From Zancudomyces culisetae (lineage: Eukaryota > Kickxellomycota > Harpellomycetes > Harpellales > Legeriomycetaceae), in the NCBI GenBank assembly GCA_001969505.1, contig LSSK01000167.1, forward strand, positions 1 to 37,081: DNA of 37,081 bases, given 5' to 3'. A program made the position numbers and the translations under genes. Below the pieces are notes generated by a model. It was not told the DNA's origin and searched no databases. It saw only the letters and a program-made list of their open reading frames with translations. Shown here in pieces: positions 1 to 9,173 of the stretch. Every line of letters starts with the position of its first letter. The stretch's first letter is position 1.

Positions 1-1015
1 CTTGTATTTTACAGTAGTTAGTTCAGCAAAAAAACAGTACAAAAACCATTAACTTTTATAAACTTTGTCTTTAAAGATTTATAGAGTAATCTAAGACAAG
101 ATCCAAGATATGAACATTGGCACTTTAAATTCTTTTTTTGAATTAATTATTTATTACAGGGCAAAATGTATCATTAAAACATAGTTGTATATGTTGATAT
201 AACTTTTTGGCTGACCATCATCAGCAAATAAACTCGGGTTTGCTGCGGAACGCCTAATCGCCACTACCTACAAAATAATTTATTAATTCCAATACAATTA
301 GCGTCGTCTAAACCCGCGAAATCTACATATTTTCGAATCATTATTTTTTTTTGCCAAATCTTTATTTTATCAATTATTGTTTTGGTTTTCTTGATATCGC
401 AGCAAATTGAATTATTCATTATTATGTAAAATTAAGGGGTTAAGCGGAACAATGTAGAAAAAAATCGAAATAAGGCTATTCTAATGTTTAGCCAATAGTT
501 TACAATAAGTCGCGAATACCCTCTATCCTGGATGAAAACCAACTGGTTAGCTTTTGCTGTGTTGTATTCAAAATTAAATAAAAATATCAAATATGCTTGA
601 TTGTTGATAACACAGGGAAATTGCCGTTGAATTATGGTGTTTATTTGAACGCTATTCGCCAGTCGAAATTATCGAACTTGTATTAACCCATTTTCATCAT
701 TATCAAAAAAATTTTGCTAAACCAAAATTATTTAATAGCATTCGAATAAAACTTTACCCTCCTACCTGTAGTAAGCGCCGAAAAAAAAAGCTGTTGGCCA
801 GATTTATAAATGGTTTGTTTTCAATTTTTATGCGCTTTCTCTTGTTTTCATAAAATTATTCATAGTCTCGTAATTTTCATTTATTTAAAGAGAGGACAGC
901 TCCTAAGTTCAGGTAATAGAACATAGAATATAAAATATAAATATAGAAATATTAATCTTAACACAGGTTTACCCGTCCGGTAATAGAAAGAACAAAAAAG
1001 TAAATATAACACAGT
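1..1015. other. Intergenic region upstream of RAD51
   Basis: AT-rich sequence with no long reading frame on either strand. It presumably carries the RAD51 promoter in its right half. The only coding-like element is a possible terminal exon of an off-window gene on the minus strand (154-267), listed separately. I saw no convincing RNA gene or repeat. Confidence 0.6.
154..267 (-). CDS. Possible 3'-terminal exon of a gene of unknown identity
   Basis: On the minus strand a pyrimidine-rich acceptor (TTTTGTAG, ending at 268) is followed by 37 open codons and a TAA stop at 154-156. The peptide has a balanced composition (it contains RRSAANPSLFADDGQPKSY) unlike the surrounding AT-rich noise. I could not connect it to a convincing upstream exon and do not recognise the family. 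It could be the last exon of a gene whose other exons lie between 268 and 900, or a chance open frame. Confidence 0.2.
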   Translation of the reverse strand, partial: VVAIRRSAANPSLFADDGQPKSYINIYNYVLMIHFAL

Positions 1016-2655
1016 ATGGCGAAACAAAAGGTTGCTCAAGAGGTTGAGGTCGAAGCCGAGGTTGAAGAAACTCACGACGAAGTGATGGAGGAGGAGGATG
1101 GAGTTTCAGGACCACTTAGTGTGCACAAGTTTGAGGTATTTAAAGCACTTTTAACACAAATTTGTATTATGATATTCAGTGACTCTGGTCTGATTTGGGT
1201 TTAATTAAATTACGATTGCTAACCCACATAAAAATAAAATAGGAAGTGGGAATAAGCGCTTCTGACGTGAAAAAGTTGCTTGAAGCCGGGTACTTTACAG
1301 TGGAATCCGTGGCATACACACCTAAAAAGCAGCTGCTCTCAATAAAAGGATTTGCCGAGGCAAAAGTTGATAAACTGTTGGTAGAAGGTATGTTAGCCAG
1401 CTTATCTAGGATTTTCGCATACTTTTTCAACGTCTAAGGATTTATTTAATACGAAATGAACTTGTGTATTTTTATAGCATCCAAACTCGTACCAATGGGG
1501 TTCACCACTGCCTCAGACTACCATCAGCGCAGATCTGAAATGATATCTATTACAACAGGATCTACGGAGCTTGATAAGCTTTTGGGGGGAGGGATAGAAA
1601 CTGGATCTATAACCGAAATTTTTGGTGAATTCAGAACTGGAAAGAGTCAAATATGCCACACCTTGGCAGTATCCTGTCAGGTACTATAGACATCTCTCAT
1701 TTTTATTTTTTTATTATTTCCTTCTTTTTTGAAAAAAGGGAGGCCAGCATTATGCTGGTTTGGGTACAAAAAGAAAGCTTGAAAAAAAAAACTAACATGA
1801 AAAAAAAATAATCTATAGCTTCCTGTTGAAATGGGAGGAGGTGAAGGAAAATGCCTGTACATAGATACTGAAGGAACATTTAGAACGAATCGTATTCTAG
1901 ACGTTGCTAATAGGTAAAAAAAACTCTTTGTACTTTTATTTTCAGTTTTTTTGGTGTAAAAACTCTTTCGCTTTACTTATATGCTATTGTTGATAGCTTT
2001 TAGTGACTTTTTTGCAATAACTACAACCACAACAATATCAATAACAATAATGATGATCTAAACAATAGATATGGTCTAGAGGGATCAGAAGTCCTAGACA
2101 ATATAGCATATGCGAGGGCTTATAATTCGGATCACCAGTCCGCACTTCTAATACAGGCCTCAGCAATGATGTCAGAGTCCAGGTTTGCCCTGCTTATTGT
2201 GGACAGCGCCACGTCGTTGTATCGTACGGATTACTCTGGTAGAGGTGAACTTTCCGCTCGGCAAATGCATATGGCTCGGTTCTTGAGAATGCTACTACGG
2301 CTTGCTGACGAGGTACTTACCCTTATACTTTGCATACTTTTCTTACTCTTATTAGCATTTATTCCCAACTAACAGGTTGTGTTTTTTTTTACCATACACT
2401 CTATAGTTCGGGGTTGCTGTTGTAATAACCAACCAAGTGGTTGCCCAGGTAGATGGTGGGATGGCAATGTTTGCTGCGGACCCTAAAAAGCCCATAGGTG
2501 GAAACATTATTGCACATGCTTCCACTACCAGATTGTATTTGCGTAAAGGTAGAGCTGAGACAAGAGTTTGTAAAATTTACGATTCGCCCTGCTTGCCTGA
2601 ATCAGAGGCGATGTTTGCCATTACCGAAGGTGGTATTAGTGACGCTAAGGACTAA
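1016..2655 (+). CDS. RAD51: RAD51 recombinase (6 exons)
   Basis: Eukaryotic RecA-family recombinase that forms filaments on single-stranded DNA and drives strand exchange in homologous recombination. Exons are 1016-1135, 1243-1387, 1478-1680, 1819-1913, 2069-2312 and 2407-2655, giving 351 residues (human RAD51 has 339). All five introns are GT-AG, and intron 1 has a TGCTAAC branch-like site near 1218. Visible features are an acidic N-terminal tail, the helix-hairpin-helix domain (about residues 41-88), the linker ending in [14 protein letters not shown], Walker A GEFRTGKS (138-145), Walker B LLIVDS, and the L2-region residues [12 protein letters not shown]. The linker and the [11 protein letters not shown] segment identify it as RAD51 rather than DMC1. 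One extra residue sits in VDGGMAMF relative to human. Its stop lies 97 bp from the stop of the convergent dioxygenase gene. Confidence 0.97.
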
Positions 2656-2752
2656 ACCTTTTACTATTTAATTTGTTTTACTATATCCGTAATATTACTT
2701 TTTTTCTAGTATTTTAGTTTTATTTAAATACAAAATATATTAAATTTTATTC

Positions 2753-4101
2753 CTATATTCCTATTGCAAACGCAACAATCTTTCCGTCGTCTTGGGAATC
2801 GTTTCTATTGATTGGGCTGTTAGTGATTGGTCTGAGAGAGTATTGTGGCATATAAGCCGTCCGAAAGCGGTTTGTTTTGTTGCTTTCACTCTTATGGTAA
2901 AGGTAGCTAGACATAAACACAACAGATCCTGGTGCTAGTCTTAGAACCACATCATTATTTTCTGGGTACACACCAGAGGAGTTCTCTATTTTATTGAAGA
3001 AAACCCCTTCAGAGAAGTTGGCTGAAGCCAGGCACTGATGGGATATGTATCTTTCTTCGCTTTCAAGAACTCCATCAAAATAATGTTCTCTACTACTCGC
3101 GTCAACTTCATTATACTTGGTTTGAAGGTTTAGATTAAATTTTCTGACGACCAATGTCCCATTATCTTCATCAACATGATTTAGGGCTGTCCAACAGCTT
3201 ATAACTGGAACGTCATAACTTTTATAATCTTTTAAATATAGTCGGTCCTATTATTAAATCAAAAAGTTCTTTAGAACATTTGAAATGGGCTGTTCCAGCT
3301 TTTTTTTTAGTTGAAGCACATTTAAGTGTATAAGTTATGCTAGCAATAAAACAGCTACAAAAAAAAGCATATAATAGTACAATGATGTGTTTAACACGTA
3401 CCTGGTGCCATGCAAACTTTGCATTGCTATACGGTGGCTTTACAATGTACTGCTCATTGTACTATTATCCGTACATGTTATCAAACACCATTATTCGTTC
3501 GTTTTCTAAATATATAGTATTTTCGTACTATTATCAACTAATGGGTGTGAAATATAAAAGTGTATTACCAGAAATATCTTTTTATCATCTCTTGTGGGCA
3601 GCAACTGTCTACACGCGTCAGCATATTTTGTAAGAATAGCTTCAAATGGCTTGTTTAATACTTTGCACCTTGTTTGAACATATTCATTATAGTTTGTATT
3701 TGCTTTTTGAGGCAATTCTTCAACACCTAGATAGTCTGGATTTAGCGGTTCTACTCATATTATTATAATAGCAATAAGTTTCCCACCCTTTTTACTTGTT
3801 CATCTTTCTACATTTCCAGATGCTGTTAACCAGTAACAAGCAGTAATCCATTTAATAATTAAAACCGCATCTTTGATATTTAAGAAACTTTATCAAACTT
3901 ATCAAGGCGTGGAATTGTGTGATTGTTTGCATTACCTAATATACAACCCCAATCTCTTTCTAAATCACCAATTTCCAAAGAATAATTCACTAGGTTGTTT
4001 GCTTCTGTCTGAAGTGTGGAAAGCTCCTCGTTTCCCAAAAAGTCGTTTATCACCAAAAATCCATCCTGTAAGTAACTATACACCTGTTCTTTGGTTAACA
4101 T
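2753..4101 (-). CDS. Phytanoyl-CoA dioxygenase (PhyH) family Fe(II)/2-oxoglutarate oxygenase (4 exons)
   Basis: Predicted non-haem iron, 2-oxoglutarate-dependent oxygenase. Exons, in transcript order, are 4101-3936, 3750-3569, 3461-3402 and 3247-2753, totalling 300 residues. Phases agree at all junctions, and donors are GTAATG, GTAATA and GTACGT. The start is the first in-frame ATG; the frame extends upstream but lacks another ATG. The N-terminus (LTKEQVYSYLQDGFLVINDF) is typical of the PhyH fold. The iron ligands H135 and D137 lie in WHQD, split by the last intron, and the distal histidine H254 is in LYHKSESN. The arginine expected to hold 2-oxoglutarate is R263 or R265. ISCWTAL...DNG matches the family core. 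No C-terminal SKL-type peroxisomal signal is present. The real substrate cannot be told: members act on phytanoyl-CoA, alkaloids and other small molecules. Confidence 0.88.
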
Positions 4102-4557
4102 GACTATGTTGTGTTGGTCCAAGTTTCAGAAATATCCCAAAAAAAGAAAAAAAAACAGCATCGGATTTTGACACTTCCATTTGTGCTAAATGCAACATAT
4201 CAAATTTGGATGATTTTTGTTCACTTTAACCAATACCCATCACCCTTTTTTTTGTTGATCTTTCAAAGATTTTACTGCTTCGAAGCAAACAACATTTTTC
4301 AACAATTGTTGGTAATGCTCAATACATTTGAACCATTTTCATAAGTCATCAGTAGATAGCACCAATTAACTCTTATTATGAACGTAAACATAAAAAAATG
4401 ATACATAAGCCGCAGATACATCAAAGAAGATCGGCTGTGAATAATTCAGAATACACAAATTCTGGTATAATTATGCCCGCCATTTCCGAAAATATAAACG
4501 CAATACTCAAAATTCATCTTCGCCACATTGTGCTCGCACCTCAACCTGTCTAATTTA

Positions 4558-5241
4558 TCGATGATTCTTAATACTGAAACTTGGCAGCATAAAAGACAAT
4601 GCTTTATCTTCTTTTATTGCTAAAGGTTTATCTGAATCCTTCTTAAAAGGGTTTTTATGACTCTGAATCACTAAACAAATTTTATCACTATATCCTTTTG
4701 ATAAGCTACTCCGCTTTTTGCATTCTTCAAAAGACAAAGCAGCTACCTTTACCCATATCAAAGTATTAGAATATTACTGAGCTGTGGACAGTGTAGTATA
4801 GCATCACAACCTGCCAGGCTTAAAGACATCTGATAGTTTATTTTTGTATAATAAACATAGGCAAGTTGACATTTGTGAGCAAAACTGACACCACCAGGTA
4901 CCGAAAACAACATTGTATTCAAATGAGCCGTCGTATTTACTGCTATGTGTCAGTATATCACAATAAGTACTGTACCCTTTGATAAAATCATTTATAGTAG
5001 TGGATAACACTGGGTGCAAAAAAAAAGGCACACAAACTATGATAACTAAGCATGTGTGCTATTATAAATTAGAATTCCAATCCCATGTTGTATGCTGTTG
5101 GAGTTTAACTAAAAGATGTGAATTCAAAGTCATAAGCATGCGAATAACAAGATTATCTACAGTATTTAAAAATTCATTTAAAGTGTATATACTTCTATCT
5201 ACAACTATATGGCTGACAAAATCAAAATGTAAGTCGCCCAT
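4558..5241 (-). CDS. Possible unrecognised multi-exon gene
   Basis: Three successive open segments on the minus strand look protein-like but do not join cleanly. The first starts at an ATG at 5241, only 5 nt after the stop of the upstream methyltransferase gene, and begins MGDLHFDF. The second, about 5019-4910, follows a polypyrimidine tract and a CAG, and contains NDFIKGYSTYCDILTHSS. The third ends at a stop at 4558-4560 and contains lysine/serine-rich text such as SFEECKKRSSLSKGYSDK. One consistent first splice would use donor GTATAT near 5191 and the CAG acceptor near 5011, but the second junction is unresolved. I do not recognise a family. A decayed gene or chance frames remain possible. 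Confidence 0.3.
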
Positions 5242-5245
5242 CTAT

Positions 5246-6022
5246 TCAACATTTGGGGATCTTTTTAGTGAAAACATAGCAGTTCTGATAAACTTCGGGT
5301 CTCATTACGGTGTGCGAAGTGGTCTTTTCGCCATCAGTTGTATCTGTGTCTATCTTTATTTTTATAACATTGGCATCCCATCGTGATGTTTCTATTATCC
5401 CATCCCACCTACTGCTAGAATAAGATACAGATAACCATTTGCTACCTGGCTTAGTCACCCTATATATCTCATTTTCCAGTTTCTTTAACAGGGATCCATC
5501 ACAGTCTCCACACGCTATTGCATCTGAAGTGCTTTTTTCAAAAACAAAGTCAAAGCACTCTTCGTCAAAGCACGCCATGTCCAGCGCATTTACCGCTTTC
5601 CATTGAGGTGTGATGTTTTTATACATATCTCCTCTCTCTTTGGCACCAGAACCCGGCACCTTTTCCTTTTCAGCACTATTACAGTGATATCCATCAAGCC
5701 CTGAAGCATTATCTGCCTTTTCTACCACGCCCGCCCTTTCCATGTCTTGGTCTATACAGTACTGTAGTGTTAACGTTTTCATTTTTTCTGTTACATTCTC
5801 ACAAAAATCGATATTGACTGAGGGTCCATAGCCATTTTTATACCACCCAAATGGTATCTTGGAGTTCCCATTGCCTATGTTTAATATTTTATGGCCCTTC
5901 CGTAAATACAAATTGAAAATGGGTTCAAGCGAATGGTAATCTAACAACCATTCAAAGCTCTCCTCATTTTCAAATCTAGATACCCAGTATTCTTTATCTT
6001 CGTAAGAAGTGGTCTTGCTCAT
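5246..6022 (-). CDS. EEF1AKMT4/METTL13-like lysine methyltransferase
   Basis: Single-exon class I SAM-dependent methyltransferase of 258 residues. It begins with the family signature EYWVSRFENEESFEWLLDY, like the YW..RY....FDW start of EEF1AKMT4 and METTL13, which methylate lysines of translation factor eEF1A. The SAM-binding strand reads ILNIGNGNS where the family usually has LGCGNS. The acidic residue after strand 2 is in NIDF. The post-I/motif II region FDFVFEKSTSDAIACG matches the family's FD.V.EKGT.DAL. The C-terminal strand CYVFTKK is the expected end of the fold. An acidic/lysine-rich insertion (about residues 95-135) separates strands 2 and 3. A neighbouring methyltransferase of the same superfamily cannot be excluded, and substrate specificity is inferred only from family resemblance. 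Confidence 0.82.
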   Translation of the reverse strand: MSKTTSYEDKEYWVSRFENEESFEWLLDYHSLEPIFNLYLRKGHKILNIGNGNSKIPFGWYKNGYGPSVNIDFCENVTEKMKTLTLQYCIDQDMERAGVVEKADNASGLDGYHCNSAEKEKVPGSGAKERGDMYKNITPQWKAVNALDMACFDEECFDFVFEKSTSDAIACGDCDGSLLKKLENEIYRVTKPGSKWLSVSYSSSRWDGIIETSRWDANVIKIKIDTDTTDGEKTTSHTVMRPEVYQNCYVFTKKIPKC

Positions 6023-6934
6023 TTTTATGAGTTTGGTATGTGTTTAGGCCTCCAGTATCATATGTAGCTTATTTTAAGATCCACCTATCGAACACGTCAT
6101 TGTACACATCAAGACGATGGCATATTTTTTTCTCTTTTCATGTAGCTTTGAGAACTAAATAAAAAAATTTTTTTGGCCATAGAATAGGTACAAATGCTGA
6201 AAAAAATGTGAAAAGTCTGACAGTCGATTCTATGTGATGAAAAAGAAAAGTGTTATATTTCTGTCCATAAACCAACACGAGTATTTCCCATGATTTGGGA
6301 GCGAGTAGCATTATCCCAGTGCCAGAGCCTTCGGTTGACAAGTGTATGAAGTCAAGTATGTAGTGCCAAAGCTACTGATATGTAAAAAACTTATAATTCT
6401 GCTTTTTCCACATAGATGCCATCAATTCTCATGGATTTGCAGAGGATTTTCTGTCGAGTTATATCTATTTTCAATACCAAAAAAAAAGGCAGGTTTTGAT
6501 TGGAGTGAGCATATGATAATCTTACCAGCATTATCACGCCCATTTAAATCTACTAAAATTTATTGTCTCATGTTTTTATAGGGCTAACATATTAAACAAA
6601 CCAAGAGCCATTTTACAAGTTAAATTAAAATATTTGCGTAAATACTTGTGTCATATTTAAGGAGAAGAGTGGGAAGAGGGCGGTAAGAGAAAGGGGCAGT
6701 TCCGGGTATAAATGAAACTTAATCCAGTTCATTTGTTTGAACATCAGTAAAACTAGAGATAACGAATATAACCCGTCTTGTTGTTTTTCTTTTGATACCC
6801 CTCACCCCCTAAGAAAAGTGTTTCTTAAGGTTCCATTTATACTAGAGAAAACCAAACAAAGGGACAGAAAAAGTGAGAAAACGAAAAAAGACAAAATTGG
6901 TGGACAACTTGTGATTTATAAACATCAAGATAAA
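6023..6934. other. Divergent intergenic region with putative promoters
   Basis: The spacer lies between the divergently transcribed methyltransferase and pyroglutamyl-peptidase genes. It contains a purine-rich stretch (about 6660-6698, GGAGAAGAGTGGGAAGAGGG-like) and a TATAAAT element at 6707-6713. Short frames on both strands have compositions typical of noise. The open frame of the peptidase extends upstream to about 6737 but lacks an ATG before 6935. Confidence 0.5.
6707..6713 (+). promoter_or_regulatory. Putative TATA box of the pyroglutamyl-peptidase gene
   Basis: TATAAAT follows a short G-rich and purine-rich segment, about 220 bp upstream of the ATG at 6935. In AT-rich DNA such a match is weak evidence by itself; position and the adjacent purine tract are the only support. 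Confidence 0.25.
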
Positions 6935-7555
6935 ATGGAGAGAAAAACTGTCAGGGTATTACTGACAGGGTTTGAGCCCTTTGGAAAGACAAAGAAGCAG
7001 TACAACATGAATCGTAGTTGGGAAATAGCTAAAATGTTCAAGGGAAGAACAATACAAGCTCTAAATATGGTCGTTGTTATCGATGTGATACTTTTGCCAG
7101 TTGAATATGACCCAGCCTTCAAGATCCTAACCTCGCTGTATGATGAAAAAGAAAAGATTGGCGAAATGTATGACTATATAATCCATATGGGTGAAGGGAA
7201 TCCAAGCAAAATCAAGGTTGAGCACTTGGCTAGAAGTGAAACATACGTTTCTCCTGGTAATGGAGGTGCAAAAGATTTGCCATTGAACGGTAAAGTGCCC
7301 AATTCAGTTGAAAAAAGTATTTCTAGTAATTGCAATATTTCAGAAATGGTGAAGCACATACATCTGGAATACGTTGAAAGCAGTTGGAACGCCGGATTGT
7401 ATCTTTGCGAATTTGTGTACTATACATCATTAATGTCTGCGAACAATAGCAGACGGACCATTTTTATACATCTTCCGCCTTACGGCTGTGAGATAACTGA
7501 TGATGACATTGTTGATGTATTAAACAAGGCTGTCCTGTTTTTAGCTAATAACTGA
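6935..7555 (+). CDS. Pyroglutamyl-peptidase I (cysteine peptidase family C15)
   Basis: Cytosolic peptidase that removes N-terminal pyroglutamate from peptides. Single exon, 206 residues, close to the usual length of about 200-215. The start chosen is the first in-frame ATG (6935), immediately before the conserved opening VRVLLTGFEPFG. The catalytic triad expected for C15 enzymes is visible: Glu96 in KVEHLARSE, Cys158 in SWNAGLYLCEF and His179 in FIHLPPYG. The segment before the glutamate (HMGEGNPSKIKVEH) is diverged from the common HxGxxxxRxxITxER pattern, but all three catalytic residues remain. No signal peptide or membrane segment is visible. The enzyme is patchily distributed in fungi, so this copy is informative for phylogeny. 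Confidence 0.9.
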   Translation: MERKTVRVLLTGFEPFGKTKKQYNMNRSWEIAKMFKGRTIQALNMVVVIDVILLPVEYDPAFKILTSLYDEKEKIGEMYDYIIHMGEGNPSKIKVEHLARSETYVSPGNGGAKDLPLNGKVPNSVEKSISSNCNISEMVKHIHLEYVESSWNAGLYLCEFVYYTSLMSANNSRRTIFIHLPPYGCEITDDDIVDVLNKAVLFLANN

Positions 7556-8114
7556 TGGTATTCTGAAAGTGTGTGTTGTTGTTTATTAATTCATACAAAT
7601 AACAGATAATTGTCTATCTCTGAACAAGGCAAAGAATAAAGAAGTTACAGGGAAAATAGTAAAAAGAATATGTTACATAATGGATGGTTTTCTGGCGCAT
7701 TGGCTCAGTGAGATGATATGATATTTAAGCAGCTAGGTGATGCCGCTTGTGTTTTTTATAATTTTGACCTTAAAAAGTATTTTTTATTTTGACTTCATAC
7801 CATTAGAGCATGCAAATAAATTTCACAAAACATACCAAAACCACCAAACTGAATGCTCCGTGGCACAATTACCCACCTCTACACAGAAAGCTATATGATA
7901 CCTGATCTGTGTAGAATTATGTCGCGCCTGAACCATGCTAAATTTGCAAGGTACATAGCGAATCTTAGAACATTTTATACACGAATACTTTTCATTTACT
8001 CGAATAGATTTATATATTTGCAATTAGTAATAGGTAAAAAAAGTTTAACAAACCAAGAGGAAAAGATGTAGTGATTATTAACTACATACAAAGAAAAGGT
8101 CTAGCAGAGAAAAA
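7556..8114. other. Convergent intergenic spacer
   Basis: The spacer lies between the 3' ends of the peptidase and fatty-acid hydroxylase genes. Two overlapping short frames of about 65-70 codons on opposite strands (7823-8071) resemble no family I know and are likely chance. It should contain the polyadenylation sites of both genes. No RNA gene seen. Confidence 0.5.
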
Positions 8115-9173
8115 TTATTTATTTACTGGAAAAGTGGTTCCAAAAATTTTATCCCAAAAGTCGGAAGTGATTCCAAATCCATATGTGTACGTTCGATAGT
8201 GGTGCTCAAGATGATAGGACTTAAGCCTTTTGATGTAGTCCACTGTAAACTGACCATGATGTAGCCAGTAATGTACTTCGTCGTAAAGCACATATGTAAA
8301 GGATAAACCTGCTATAACACCATGTTGAACACCAGGAGGGAAAAGGGCACACATGAATGAATAGACGAAAATTGATAGGAATACAGAAAGAGCAGGAGGC
8401 ATGACTAGACGCATGCTATCCATAGGCAAAAAGTGATGGAATCCATGGAGAGTAAAGTGCGCAACCTGCGAAAGCGTACCCTCTGGGATCATTTCATCAA
8501 AGTGGAATACAAATCTGTGGATTCCATATTCCAGTAAGGTCCACAAAAAGACTCCGAATGCGAAGGACTGCAGCATGATGGAATGGGTAGCAATGTTGAG
8601 CCCAAGATAGTAAAAATATGCAGAGACAGGGAGCCAAAAAATAGGAATAACATACCACGGAGTACGGGTAAAGATCTCAAGATATTCGTTTTCAAAGAAT
8701 GTCGCTGGTCCCGGCAAATGTCTGGGAATATGTACTTGCTCCAAGTAAAATTCTTTGGAAAAGTTGGAGTTCCATATCTGTTTAAATAAAGGTTTTGCAG
8801 GATCAATAAAATCTGGAGATCCCTTTTTGTTGTACAGCAGTGAGCTGAATTTGCCTTCTGCTTCTTCCCATATATCACTGTGTGCAATATCGGCTATGTA
8901 GTTGGAGCGTAAAATATCGTATGCTACGGGACTGTGCTCGTGTAGATCCGCATCGCCAAGCAGACTTGTAATGTCTGTTCCGGCAAATTTTGCAAGCCAT
9001 TCGAAGCCACCAGGGTGATCATTTGCAAATTCTGTGATATCATACACTTTGTTGTTATAAATCATCCACAAACTCTCGGCTGAGTTGTGTAGTGAAGCTT
9101 CTTCCCTGGAAACGGTCTTTCCCACCGAAGATTCTCTCGAGCTCTCGCTTCTTTCTACGCTAGTATTTACCAT
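8115..9173 (-). CDS. SCS7: Sphingolipid fatty-acid 2-hydroxylase (SCS7/FA2H)
   Basis: ER di-iron enzyme that 2-hydroxylates the N-acyl chain of ceramide. From the first ATG (9173) it has 352 residues and no intron within the conserved body. An N-terminal cytochrome b5 domain carries HPGG (53-56) and the second haem histidine region LHEHSP (78-80). It is followed by membrane segments and the hydroxylase domain with histidine boxes HRFVFH (219-224), HGFHH (243-247), HYWLHH (301-306) and HLEHH (321-325). LEYGIHRFVFHFDE and MDSMRLVMPP are near-universal in SCS7. The reading frame continues upstream without ATG and encodes ARTVALYDR, which resembles the start of other SCS7 proteins, so a small upstream exon may exist. 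The segment 9117-9170 could be a short in-frame intron. Confidence 0.94.
   Translation of the reverse strand: MVNTSVERSESSRESSVGKTVSREEASLHNSAESLWMIYNNKVYDITEFANDHPGGFEWLAKFAGTDITSLLGDADLHEHSPVAYDILRSNYIADIAHSDIWEEAEGKFSSLLYNKKGSPDFIDPAKPLFKQIWNSNFSKEFYLEQVHIPRHLPGPATFFENEYLEIFTRTPWYVIPIFWLPVSAYFYYLGLNIATHSIMLQSFAFGVFLWTLLEYGIHRFVFHFDEMIPEGTLSQVAHFTLHGFHHFLPMDSMRLVMPPALSVFLSIFVYSFMCALFPPGVQHGVIAGLSFTYVLYDEVHYWLHHGQFTVDYIKRLKSYHLEHHYRTYTYGFGITSDFWDKIFGTTFPVNK

Noticed and set aside
4979-5386. 135-codon + strand frame
   Set aside because: It overlaps the 3' end of the methyltransferase gene and the minus-strand candidate segments, has no recognisable motif and a noise-like composition; best seen as a shadow frame.
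6737-6934. N-terminal extension of pyroglutamyl-peptidase
   Set aside because: The frame is open but has no ATG; the conserved enzyme starts right after the ATG at 6935 and the length from there is typical.
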